NCBI GenBank assembly: GCA_963975265.1
Contig: CAXBGT010000122.1
Location: 1-17,393 of the forward strand
Source of the DNA: CAJXUU01 sp963975265
GTDB taxonomy: Bacteria > Bacteroidota > Bacteroidia > Chitinophagales > Saprospiraceae
Reading direction: 5' to 3'
DNA: 17,393 bases
The position numbers and the translations under genes were made by a program. Under the pieces are notes generated by a model. It saw nothing but the letters and a program-made list of their open reading frames with translations. It was not told where the DNA came from and did no database searches. Shown here in pieces: positions 10,101 to 17,269 of this stretch. Position 1 is the first letter of the stretch. The number at the start of each line of letters is the position of its first letter.

Positions 10101-10741
10101 GATTAAATTCACTTACGCTCGAAGTTTGTTCTGGGCAATCTGTAGAAAGTCCATTTATTGTAAACAATAATGAGATTCTTCTTCCTTGGAATGACACGAA
10201 AATAATAAGTACATCTGATCTCAAAGTAGAGGATAATGACAATACTGCGGCAGAATTGAAATATACAATCGTACAAACACCATCAGTCGGCCAGCTTAAA
10301 TACAATGGAGTCGCGATTTCGATTGGAGCTCAATTCACTCAGGCAGATATTGACAGTGGAAAATTAGATTACACCTCTGTTGGACAAAATTATAATACCT
10401 ACATTTCATTTACAGTAATCGATGGAGAAGGTGGTTTTTTAGGTATTAACAATTTGGATATTAAAGTGAATAATCCAGAAGGAACCTTCGATCCAGTTGT
10501 TGCTAATGAAATTTCAGTATATCCAGTACCAGCTAACGATAGGCTTACTATTGATTTAACCGAATCACGCGAAACGTTTACTTCATTTGATATTGTAAAT
10601 GTAAATGGTCAAATATTATCAACTGGAAGTATTAATGGCAAAATAATATCAATGAACGTGAGCCAACTTACTACCGGAATTTATTTTATTAATATCAAAA
10701 ATGCTCAATATTCTATTCCTAAACGAATAGTTGTAGAATAA
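7115..10741 (+). CDS. Secreted reprolysin-like zinc metalloprotease with P-domain and T9SS sorting domain
   Basis: The 1208-residue precursor has a signal peptide ending NAQ (18-20) and a probable propeptide to about 195. A metzincin catalytic domain follows (about 200-425). Its zinc site is HEIGHQMSAQH (His345, Glu346, His349, His355), with a Met-turn IMSYGG around Met380 and several cysteines (Cys306, 318, 329, 360, 386, 421). Downstream are beta-sandwich regions: about 430-550 with PxxDPNGDxLTYHWD, about 555-660, about 665-768, and a fibronectin III-like part at about 772-862 ending YYWRI. Residues about 866-1005 form a proprotein-convertase P-domain (GEHDNNKDMIVTLISPSGT, GVWTLEIDD). A cadherin/CSPG-like repeat spans about 1010-1118. 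Residues about 1130-1208 are a T9SS type A sorting domain (VYPVPANDRLTIDL to the KRIVVE end). It probably degrades extracellular protein; the specific substrate is unknown. It appears monocistronic. Confidence 0.93.
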   Translation: MLKHVIIMLLGVASFSLNAQSLWTKSEVNSFRSASDEDRLSMPTAYQAYELAFDDIVKELSHAPDEKMKVKSKKGLMMSFPMADGSFETFELFVAPVMAPKLAAKFLSIKSYKGYSTSDKSRNLRLDVGPYGFHAAIHSNDGVVYIDPYARGNKDQYLVYDVVDYVSQIDIGVPVCGAIDDLKDLHFDDVIQTRSVEGEIPLRVYRLAIACTGEWGAIRGTPEKAIADMVTGVNRINQIFENELAIRVVLIDNNELLLHFDAATDPYLQTSGSGSGSAMLTINTNVINSKVGNNAYDVGHVYNRSCDVGGVAFLGSMCNNNSKGAGVTCHYSSNLDFIAANVTSHEIGHQMSAQHTFNNCDGENESLGNGFEPGSGSTIMSYGGSCGADRNIFNGSDIYYHVASLMQIYNHTRDGGFADACSEKIETSNFEPIISLSYEDNFTIPENTYFLLEGSATDPNGDNLTYHWDGFNAGPRSPLGAPIGTAPRFRSFPASTSPVRFFPSPDNILSGTFDRTEVLPIGNMNLNFVFTARDNNGEAGTAVYEEIRFKTVATSEKFEITSQQFSGTSVKIGDPLDVTWNVAGTDAGSVNAPTVDIYFNTNNANNFSFDDMELLATGVPNNGSATVYMPNKVTFDGRIIVKASNSIFFTINKANIKVEEPTDASVFFTPNPVVQSVCLPTTTSTEISTAGFAGIQGDVALSVTSGLPDGATAIFNPSTVAVGESSTMTISYSGDTPSERFDVTINANVEGVDEFERDVILFVYSTDHSAMAGISPLDGDSGVGVAPDFTWSESPNADSYTIEIATSPSFGSSVYITEPNLSGTSFSPLTILEKSTVYYWRIIPKNVCGEGSPSKVNAFSTEVLACSEFSPSPSSLPVLISQSGLPTVTSEVVVNGGTIADVNVTEFVGEHDNNKDMIVTLISPSGTRAIMFSKICNQSDFNCTFDDASNSSVKCPLNAGGKTYRPKNPFETFNGEQASGVWTLEIDDTSPGNGGRLNSLTLEVCSGQSVESPFIVNNNEILLPWNDTKIISTSDLKVEDNDNTAAELKYTIVQTPSVGQLKYNGVAISIGAQFTQADIDSGKLDYTSVGQNYNTYISFTVIDGEGGFLGINNLDIKVNNPEGTFDPVVANEISVYPVPANDRLTIDLTESRETFTSFDIVNVNGQILSTGSINGKIISMNVSQLTTGIYFINIKNAQYSIPKRIVVE

Positions 10742-10752
10742 CATTTATCTAC

Positions 10753-10807
10753 AATAACAAAGTCTTCGTAGAGATCGGAACATTGTTTCGGTCTCTTTTT
10801 TGTTATT
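10753..10807 (+). terminator. Rho-independent terminator after the metalloprotease gene
   Basis: The inner hairpin pairs GAGATCGGAA (10771-10780) with TTTCGGTCTC (10786-10795). It has two G-U wobbles, one extra A-T pair and a 5-nt loop, and is followed by six T's. A second, perfect 9-bp outer pair, AATAACAAA (10753-10761) with TTTGTTATT (10799-10807), encloses it. It begins 12 bp after the stop codon. Confidence 0.85.
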
Positions 10808-10823
10808 CCAAACCGAATTAATT

Positions 10824-10855
10824 TTGATTCTCATTAGTATTCTTATATAAGTTTA
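10824..10855 (+). promoter_or_regulatory. Candidate promoter of the M28 peptidase gene
   Basis: TTG at 10824-10826 and TAAGTTTA at 10848-10855 (seven of eight to TAnnTTTG) are 21 bp apart. The start codon lies 47 bp downstream. The position right after the terminator supports an independent transcription unit. Confidence 0.4.
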
Positions 10856-10902
10856 ATACAATGGAAATATATCCTTACCTTATTTCCATAAAATGAATCA
10901 AT

Positions 10903-12258
10903 ATGAAAATCGGAAATATTTCCATTGTCTTTTTCCTTCTTGGAATAGCAACAAGTTTTGCACAAGCTCCAGCAAACCAAGATGATAGAATCTATGACAT
11001 TATTCAATCAGTATCTGCAGAGCGGTTAGAAAATGATATAACCAAGTTGGCTAATTTTGGAACTAGACATACCTTGTCTGACACGCTGTCCAAAACAAGG
11101 GGAATAGGAGCTGCAAGAAGATGGATAAAGTCTGAATTTGATAAAATATCAACAGCATGCAGTAACTGTCTCGAAGTGAAATTCCAAAGAGGGTTGGTCA
11201 AAAAAGGAGAATCGAGAAGAATCCCTGATGACACTTGGATTGTAAATGTATTAGCAATTAAAAAAGGAAATAAATATCCTAATAGATACATTATAATGAG
11301 TGGAGATATAGATTCCCGAATCAGTGACCCTCTCAATGGAACCGATGACAGTCCTGGTGCAAATGATAATGCATCTGGAATGGCTGGCGTAATAGAAGCT
11401 GCCAGAGTCCTTTCAAAATATGAATTTGAATCAAGCATCATATTCGTAGGCCTTTCCGGCGAAGAGCAAGGATTATTCGGTGGCAAAATAATGGCAAAAC
11501 AAGCTAAGGAAGACAGATGGGATATCATCGGAATACTCAACAATGATATGATCGGTAACATAAAAGGTATTGATGGTGTAATTGATAACCGCAGTTTCAG
11601 GATTTTCTCGGAAGCTAATAGTCCAGATGAGGATGAACAAAAGAGAATTTGGAAAAGGTTTTATGGTGGTGAAGTAGATGGACCAAGTCGACAATTAGCG
11701 AGGTATGTTCACAAAACTACTACTCAATATATGGCTGAGATGAAACCAAAAATGATCTATCGATTAGATCGATTTGGCAGAGGCGGACATCATAGGCCTT
11801 TTAATGATGCTGGATTTCCTGGTATAAGGATAATGGAGAGCCATGAAAATTACAACATGCAACACCAAGATATAAGAACCGAAAATGGTGTTCAATATGG
11901 AGATGTTCTTGAAGGTGTAGATTTCGAATTCTGCTCAAAACTAACCGCAGTAAATGCTGCTAATTTAGCTGCCATAGCTTGGTCGCCTCCACCTCCATCA
12001 GGTCTTATGATTGGAGGAGCAGTAAAGCCATCTACCCGCTTGAAGTGGGACGCAGGTGAAGATTCCGCTGGTTATATAGTGCACTGGAGAGATACTACCG
12101 CACCTCAATGGCAGTATAGCAGATATGTAGGTAATGTTACCGAATTCACTTTAGAAAATGTAGTTATTGATAACTACTTATTTGGAGTTTCTTCTGTAAG
12201 TAAAGATGGCCATCAAAGTGTTGTTGCATATCCTACAACTTTGATTCCTAGAAGATAG
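10903..12258 (+). CDS. Secreted M28-family metallopeptidase with C-terminal fibronectin III-like domain
   Basis: This 451-residue protein has a signal peptide ending SFAQA (about 18-22) and an M28 (aminopeptidase Y/S type) di-zinc peptidase domain at about 30-360. Visible metal-site residues are Asp155 in GANDNASG, Glu187-Glu188 in SGEEQG (catalytic base and ligand), Asp215 in NNDMIG, and His321 in the late MQHQD motif. The first motif, normally GHxDS with a zinc-binding His, reads SGDIDSR here, so Asp135 replaces that His while Asp137 remains. Activity therefore cannot be assumed. Residues about 363-448 form a fibronectin III-like domain (TRLKWDAGEDSAGYIVHWRD). There is no T9SS sorting domain, so it may be periplasmic or exported another way. 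A peptide- or aminopeptidase role is inferred from the family. Its stop codon lies only 5 bp from the convergent methyltransferase stop. Confidence 0.9.
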   Translation: MKIGNISIVFFLLGIATSFAQAPANQDDRIYDIIQSVSAERLENDITKLANFGTRHTLSDTLSKTRGIGAARRWIKSEFDKISTACSNCLEVKFQRGLVKKGESRRIPDDTWIVNVLAIKKGNKYPNRYIIMSGDIDSRISDPLNGTDDSPGANDNASGMAGVIEAARVLSKYEFESSIIFVGLSGEEQGLFGGKIMAKQAKEDRWDIIGILNNDMIGNIKGIDGVIDNRSFRIFSEANSPDEDEQKRIWKRFYGGEVDGPSRQLARYVHKTTTQYMAEMKPKMIYRLDRFGRGGHHRPFNDAGFPGIRIMESHENYNMQHQDIRTENGVQYGDVLEGVDFEFCSKLTAVNAANLAAIAWSPPPPSGLMIGGAVKPSTRLKWDAGEDSAGYIVHWRDTTAPQWQYSRYVGNVTEFTLENVVIDNYLFGVSSVSKDGHQSVVAYPTTLIPRR

Positions 12259-12263
12259 TCGTT

Positions 12264-13172
12264 TTATTTAAAAATGACGTTTGTAGAATCAATTCTTGCT
12301 TTTTCTAAAAAACCTGAAATATCATCGACTTGAAGAAGTGTTCCATCTTGTTCAATAATATATGAGTTATATTTTATGCTTTTTAAGTACTGTTCAGCCT
12401 TTTGATGCATTTCATTTCCACGATTAGGAGACAAATACTCCATAGCTATTGTTGTACGATGTTGGGCAAGATAGGTCTCCGCACCTTTCAAAACGACATA
12501 TTCAGCTCCTTCTACATCAATCTTAATAAATGAAGGCACTATTTTCTGGTCCATCAAGAAGTCATCCAATCTAATGGCTTGGATAGAAATTTCTTTTGGT
12601 TTGTATTTTTTAAACCACTCCTCCTCTTCGTATTGTCCAACAAAGAGCGAATTGTATTCTGAATAAAGATTAGGAAATTCAAAAAAAGTCATTTTTTGCT
12701 TTTTGTCTGAAACCGCACAATTATAGGTAGATATATTTCCAGTTTTCTTTGCGTTCTTGGATAATATCATATAAGTTACCGGACTCGCCTCTATTGAGAT
12801 TACAGCCCCTCTTTCTCCCACCAATTGAGAAGCTAGTAACGAAAAGTATCCATAATGCGCTCCTATATCAAGGTAGATGTCCCCCCTGCCTATCTCACGA
12901 ATCATATATCGTGCCAGCGCGATTTCAGAAGAATGAGATTTCCCTCCTGTTAAATATATATCTGTACTTGACGGCAATAAAATATCCATATTGAGATTAA
13001 AAAAAGTTCTACACTTAGTTGCTATCTCCTTTTTCTGTCTGCTGTATATTAATTTTCGGTGAAGTATCGCATATAGATATTTTATTGGCGATCTTAAAAA
13101 CCTACCCATTTTCGAGCTGTTTGCTATACGCTCCACTTTATCCAATTGAGACAATAAATCATTTTGTGTCAT
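12264..13172 (-). CDS. FkbM-family SAM-dependent methyltransferase
   Basis: The 302-residue protein carries the class I methyltransferase core of the FkbM family. The SAM-binding motif I YLDIGAHYGYFSLLA is at about 100-114, and an acidic Glu128 (VISIEASP) ends strand 2. The family signature FIKIDVEGAEYVVLKGAE is at about 215-232. The N-terminal 60 or so residues are helical and basic, and no membrane anchor is apparent. As the last gene of the polysaccharide module it probably O-methylates a sugar or glycan unit; this is inference from context. I chose the ATG at 13172, which overlaps the end of the preceding gene by 14 bp. An in-frame GTG at 13223 would add 17 residues and overlap more. Confidence 0.9.
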   Translation of the reverse strand: MTQNDLLSQLDKVERIANSSKMGRFLRSPIKYLYAILHRKLIYSRQKKEIATKCRTFFNLNMDILLPSSTDIYLTGGKSHSSEIALARYMIREIGRGDIYLDIGAHYGYFSLLASQLVGERGAVISIEASPVTYMILSKNAKKTGNISTYNCAVSDKKQKMTFFEFPNLYSEYNSLFVGQYEEEEWFKKYKPKEISIQAIRLDDFLMDQKIVPSFIKIDVEGAEYVVLKGAETYLAQHRTTIAMEYLSPNRGNEMHQKAEQYLKSIKYNSYIIEQDGTLLQVDDISGFLEKARIDSTNVIFK

Positions 13173-14610
13173 AAGGAATAGGTTTTTTCGATTGAAGATC
13201 AAAAATGACGATAATAGCAGCACATAAAAAGAAGAAAGGGCCCACTTTGTCTATCTCAATCAAATCATTAATAAGGCATAAAGTACATATAACAATAATG
13301 CTCAATGTAGCAGCCATAACATAATTTTTTGTTTTACTTCGAGTGAGGTTATGATACACTTTCTCACCATGTAAGATGATAGAGAATATCAACCCTAAGA
13401 ATATTAAAAACCCAATAAATCCCTGCTCTACAAAAGTCATCAAGTAGTAACTATGGATTCCAGATTTTTCAGGATTATCACTCACATATGTTTCAAAACT
13501 ACTGACTGTATACTTAGTATAATGATTATAAAAACTTCCTGGACCATGTCCCAGTATTGGCCTTTCCTTGATCATTTGACTCCCCGCAACCCATCTGTAT
13601 ACTCGCTCCATTGTTGATATATCCTCCAGCTTCATAGTAGCTTCCAAGATATTATCAAAGCTGGTATGAGCGATCGTTTTTTCAAAATTTGGAGCATAGT
13701 CAAGATACTTGTTATTCGTAACAAGGTGTGCAACCAAAAGAGAGGTAAGAATACAGGCTGATAGTATCGCAATCTTAGCAAGCCTAAATTTGATAATAAA
13801 ATATCCTCCAATTGCAATTATGATACATCCTTGGGCAGCTCTCGTGTAAGAAAAGTAAGTAGCCACCACAAACAGAAAAATAACCAAAGACATCAATCGT
13901 CTATATTTCAACTTCTCAATGTTAGACCTAAACGCCCATAAAAAGGGAAGAACAATAACCAAAATAGAAGAATAACTTACATGATTTCTAAATATGGGTC
14001 TCACTACGTGGTGTGAACCTTTAAAGGTAAAGCCATCTAAAGCATGTCTTGTCAATACAATTAATACCGCAATCGTCAGAAAAATAGCCATGATCTTTAT
14101 TATTCTTTCAACGATCAAGATATCCTTCACCATATGAAAAGAGAAAAAGAAAAATGGTATCACATACCACATCTTCGCAAGAAAAAACTTGTAAGAAACG
14201 ACTGGAGATTGAGAAAATAGAGTCGTGAAAAACATCCAAACCAAGTGCAAGATCAGAAACATACTGATCGGATGAAACAAATGGCGCAATGATACTTGCC
14301 CTATCTTTTGCAAAAAAACCATTACCGCAATCCCGGTCAGTCCCAACATCATGGGCTCTGTTGGTAAATCCATGCCTATACTACCAAAATAAAATTCAAT
14401 AGAAAATGGTAACGATATCCAAAAACCATAGTATAAAATTCGATAGTCTTTGATAATTGCAACCAACGCCAATACTGCCAGAGGCGCTGCAGCTAATAAA
14501 TACATTTCTTTGACTAAGGCAATAATGGTGCAAAGAATGATAATCCCTGCAAAAGCATAAAATATCTTCTTAGCTTCTTTCGAATGTTTATATACCTTAT
14601 TTACCAGCAT
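13159..14610 (-). CDS. O-antigen ligase/polymerase-like membrane protein (Wzy/WaaL family)
   Basis: This 483-residue polytopic protein has about 10-12 membrane segments. A large extracytoplasmic loop at about 300-395 contains the family features MERVYRWVAGSQMIKERP, GHGPGSFYNHY (354-363) and GIHSYYL with His386. SYTRAA at about 254-259 corresponds to the conserved S-x-x-R region before the loop. Proteins of this fold either polymerise lipid-linked repeat units (Wzy) or transfer the finished glycan to an acceptor (WaaL/PglL type). Sequence alone does not decide which, but the flanking flippase and chain-length genes make a Wzy-type polymerase the simpler reading. The start overlaps the end of the Wzz-like gene by 14 bp, suggesting translational coupling. 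Confidence 0.88.
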   Translation of the reverse strand: MLVNKVYKHSKEAKKIFYAFAGIIILCTIIALVKEMYLLAAAPLAVLALVAIIKDYRILYYGFWISLPFSIEFYFGSIGMDLPTEPMMLGLTGIAVMVFLQKIGQVSLRHLFHPISMFLILHLVWMFFTTLFSQSPVVSYKFFLAKMWYVIPFFFFSFHMVKDILIVERIIKIMAIFLTIAVLIVLTRHALDGFTFKGSHHVVRPIFRNHVSYSSILVIVLPFLWAFRSNIEKLKYRRLMSLVIFLFVVATYFSYTRAAQGCIIIAIGGYFIIKFRLAKIAILSACILTSLLVAHLVTNNKYLDYAPNFEKTIAHTSFDNILEATMKLEDISTMERVYRWVAGSQMIKERPILGHGPGSFYNHYTKYTVSSFETYVSDNPEKSGIHSYYLMTFVEQGFIGFLIFLGLIFSIILHGEKVYHNLTRSKTKNYVMAATLSIIVICTLCLINDLIEIDKVGPFFFLCAAIIVIFDLQSKKPIPYDTK

Positions 14611-15694
14611 AAATATCTCGCCAATTCACTTCTTTAGTTGCCTCCATAAGTAATACTCCTAGACAACTAAGTATAAATGCTAAAAACGAAAGGCCTAATA
14701 CAATGAGCGATCGTTTGGGTCGTGACTTTTCAAATGCAATAGATTCTTTCTCGATAATATGTACTGTTTGAAATGGCTTATTATAACTTGCCAATATTTT
14801 TTTCAATCGTTCTCGCTCTAGAGACACTTCTGCAACACCTTTGCTCTGAGTCGCTTCAAGAAGACGGACTGGCAATACACCCTTATTAAAAACTTTGAGA
14901 ATACTATCAACCTTTATTATCTTCACTCTCAGCCCATCAGCTGTAGCTTTAGCCATATTGATACTATCTCTATTTAATCTATACTTTTCCATAGACCTGA
15001 CCTTAGCTTCTATTTCCAGGAGCCGACTTTCATTGGTAGTGATCATACTTGCAAGATCAATAGCTTGAGATTCACTCTCATATATTTTATATTTTTCTTT
15101 TATATTCGAAAGAGAATCTCCCTGAACTCTCAGGTTTTCTTCTTGCAGCCTGATCCCTTCTTCAAGGGAATTGATGGTTAGTTCTTGACTCCTTTTTATA
15201 AGTTCTTGCGCTACTTTCTCAACTTTCATTCTTGCCTCATAGACTATACTTTTAGCCATTTCTGGGTCCGTATCTTCTGCCGAGATTTGCAAAGCATCAA
15301 ATTTCGTCTTTGTTGTTTCGAATAGTTTATTGAACCTTTGAATTAGCTTAGCTTTGCCTTTTCGGCTGGTAGTGTCGATTTCATAATGAGCCGCTAGGTT
15401 GAATTTGCTGATCACATGATCTTTCACCAAATTGCTATTCGCAATAGCAAATAATCTATCGAGGTCTTCTCCAGTACCATAGGTAAAAAAAGACTTTTCT
15501 ACCCCACCGATAGGGTCGGGATTAGCCAAGGTAGGGCTTGCCGCATATAGTACCGCTGTCGATTTATAATAATCGGGCATTATAAGTGACCCTATAATTG
15601 AAATTAAGGCGACGATCCCAGTTACAATAAAAATTTGCTTCTTCCAACGTGCCAATGTCTTAAGCACATTTGTAAGGCTATAATCATTATTCAT
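14597..15694 (-). CDS. Wzz-type chain-length determinant / polysaccharide co-polymerase
   Basis: The 365-residue protein has the two-membrane-segment layout of Wzz/PCP proteins. TM1 is at about 21-38, followed by MPDYYKSTAVLY. A long periplasmic region, strongly charged and helical, has probable coiled coil at about 150-270. TM2 is at about 328-350, preceded by the KSRPKRS stretch. The cytoplasmic tail after TM2 is only about 15 residues, so there is no fused BY-kinase domain. The expected role is control of glycan chain length together with the polymerase encoded next. It begins 19 bp after the flippase stop. Start at ATG 15694 (MNNDYSL). No Shine-Dalgarno sequence is apparent, as is common in this phylum. 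Confidence 0.88.
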   Translation of the reverse strand: MNNDYSLTNVLKTLARWKKQIFIVTGIVALISIIGSLIMPDYYKSTAVLYAASPTLANPDPIGGVEKSFFTYGTGEDLDRLFAIANSNLVKDHVISKFNLAAHYEIDTTSRKGKAKLIQRFNKLFETTKTKFDALQISAEDTDPEMAKSIVYEARMKVEKVAQELIKRSQELTINSLEEGIRLQEENLRVQGDSLSNIKEKYKIYESESQAIDLASMITTNESRLLEIEAKVRSMEKYRLNRDSINMAKATADGLRVKIIKVDSILKVFNKGVLPVRLLEATQSKGVAEVSLERERLKKILASYNKPFQTVHIIEKESIAFEKSRPKRSLIVLGLSFLAFILSCLGVLLMEATKEVNWRDIYAGK

Positions 15695-15713
15695 TCAAAA
15701 AAGTTGATTTTCT

Positions 15714-17144
15714 TTAAGTTGGATTTTTCTTTGATAATAGCTCTTTTAGTGCTTTCACATCGATCAACCGTAGTAATAACGCAAAAACAAAAGAAAAGCA
15801 TATACTCAAGATGGCTCTAAATGGCCAATCCATCGGAATATATACATAAATACTGCCAAATATAAGGACGCAAAACAAACCAAAACCTAGGACAATAAAG
15901 AGGAGTTGAGGGTCTATTTTTAGTTTTAGAATATTGATTGCCAAAAATATCTGTCCTAATGTCATCAATAATTGAGTCACTAAAGTAGCTTTGGCCGCTC
16001 CGAGTGCCTGCTCTTGTGGAATCAAATAATAATTGAGACCAAAATTGATGAACACTCCAACTACTAAAAGTACGTTTATTTTCTTGAGACTGTTGTTGGC
16101 CAATAAGAGACTTCCAAAAATATATGCGATTGACAAAGGGATAAAACTTAACATCAAATAAGTCAATATTTCACTATAATAAGGTGTCGCTTCACTATGT
16201 GCCCATTTCATTATCTCTTCTCGGTAGGTAATAGCAGTCGCTGTTCCTACAAATGTGATAAAGACCATTAATCGGATACCCACATCAACTAAGTCCTCAA
16301 TAATCGATAGTTTTTTGATATTTGCTGCGTACATGGGCAAGAGTAAACCAGCAAACAGATAACCTATCATATTCAAAGCATCAAGAAATCGATAACTATA
16401 CTCGTATATTCCCGACTCTACCCCACCATCATCTAATATATGTTCTAGCATTATACTATCCATCCTAGTATAGGCAGACATCGCTAATAAGATTAGAGCA
16501 TATGGAGCACTCCATTTCAATAGTTTTTTTGTGTAATCCCATGAAAACGATATATTAATACTCCCTAAATGATTAAATAAGATGGCCAATGCTACCAAAC
16601 ACGATATACCAAAAGCTGCCATCTGACCATAAGCAAGCCATATGATCTGAAAATTTTCTCTAAAGGGCGAAACCCATGATAAAACACCGAGGATAATGAG
16701 CATTAACAGCTTATCAATCGTAGACAAAAGACTGTCTATTCTGTACTTTCCTATCCCCGCAATATTCGTCCTAAGATAGATAAATAGTGTGCTCAAAAAT
16801 AGATTTGCCGTGACCACCATCATCAATGGTCGTAGAGATGGATCGAATCCCTTCAACGCAAAATAACCAATTGCTAAAACAACCTTTAACCCTAGTATCT
16901 TAGGCAGGTGAAAACCTAATTGGTCAGGATTTTTAGCTATATTTTGAGAATTGTAAGATTGTATTCCTGGTTCGTGAATAAACTGTAACAAGAAGGCAAT
17001 ATTGAACAAAACCTTGTACATTCCATAAGTATCAACTCCTACTATATTCTGGATATGGAGATCTACTCCAAATAGATACAATGGCTTGATCAATAAATTG
17101 ATGCCAAGCAAGAAAATGATATTTATAAGAAATTCTTTTTTCAT
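15714..17144 (-). CDS. Polysaccharide flippase, Wzx/PST type (MOP superfamily)
   Basis: This 476-residue protein is hydrophobic throughout, with about 12-14 predicted membrane helices. It opens with MKKEFLINIIFLLGINLLIK. The VDTYGMYKVLFNIAFLLQF and EPGIQSYNSQNIA stretches (about 37-70) match the conserved N-terminal part of PST-family exporters, and WSAPYALILLAMSAYTRMD (about 210-228) is the typical start of the second half. The expected role is to flip undecaprenyl-linked oligosaccharide across the inner membrane. It is the first gene of the four-gene minus-strand module and is separated from upstream genes by a terminator. The last 13 residues are basic and polar. The transported glycan cannot be inferred. 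Confidence 0.88.
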   Translation of the reverse strand: MKKEFLINIIFLLGINLLIKPLYLFGVDLHIQNIVGVDTYGMYKVLFNIAFLLQFIHEPGIQSYNSQNIAKNPDQLGFHLPKILGLKVVLAIGYFALKGFDPSLRPLMMVVTANLFLSTLFIYLRTNIAGIGKYRIDSLLSTIDKLLMLIILGVLSWVSPFRENFQIIWLAYGQMAAFGISCLVALAILFNHLGSINISFSWDYTKKLLKWSAPYALILLAMSAYTRMDSIMLEHILDDGGVESGIYEYSYRFLDALNMIGYLFAGLLLPMYAANIKKLSIIEDLVDVGIRLMVFITFVGTATAITYREEIMKWAHSEATPYYSEILTYLMLSFIPLSIAYIFGSLLLANNSLKKINVLLVVGVFINFGLNYYLIPQEQALGAAKATLVTQLLMTLGQIFLAINILKLKIDPQLLFIVLGFGLFCVLIFGSIYVYIPMDWPFRAILSICFSFVFALLLRLIDVKALKELLSKKNPT

Positions 17145-17152
17145 TGAAGTTC

Positions 17153-17160
17153 CAAAGATA
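17153..17160 (-). promoter_or_regulatory. Possible -7 element of the polysaccharide module
   Basis: On the minus strand this reads TATCTTTG, an exact TAnnTTTG match. It ends only 8 bp before the flippase ATG, so a transcript from it would be nearly leaderless. No TTG is seen at the -33 spacing. Its position between the terminator and the first gene is suggestive only. Confidence 0.25.
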
Positions 17161-17207
17161 AAAGGAATTTGGTTGTGTTGATTTAATGAAAATAATGCAA
17201 ATTAAAG

Positions 17208-17237
17208 TTAAAAGGTGTCGAATTCGACACCTTTTAA
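17208..17237 (-). terminator. Perfect 30-bp palindrome, bidirectional-type intrinsic terminator
   Basis: The sequence is a perfect inverted repeat centred on GAATTC. It can fold into a 13-bp stem (TTAAAAGGTGTCG with its complement) closing an AATT loop. The minus-strand transcript has the T-rich run CTTTTAACTTTAATTTG on its 3' side. It lies 33 bp beyond the stop of the gene at the right edge and so probably terminates that gene, insulating the polysaccharide module. Confidence 0.8.
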
Positions 17238-17269
17238 TTATTGTATACGCGTTATTGAAATGTTCTGAA

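Noticed and set aside
11004..11561. A 185-codon open frame on the minus strand inside the M28 peptidase gene
   Set aside because: It lies wholly antisense to a strongly supported gene with intact catalytic motifs, and its translation shows no family features; it reflects codon bias of the sense gene.
13173..13223. Upstream GTG start for the FkbM methyltransferase
   Set aside because: It would add 17 residues and lengthen the overlap with the ligase-like gene to 65 bp; the ATG at 13172 gives a 14-bp overlap identical to that of the preceding pair.
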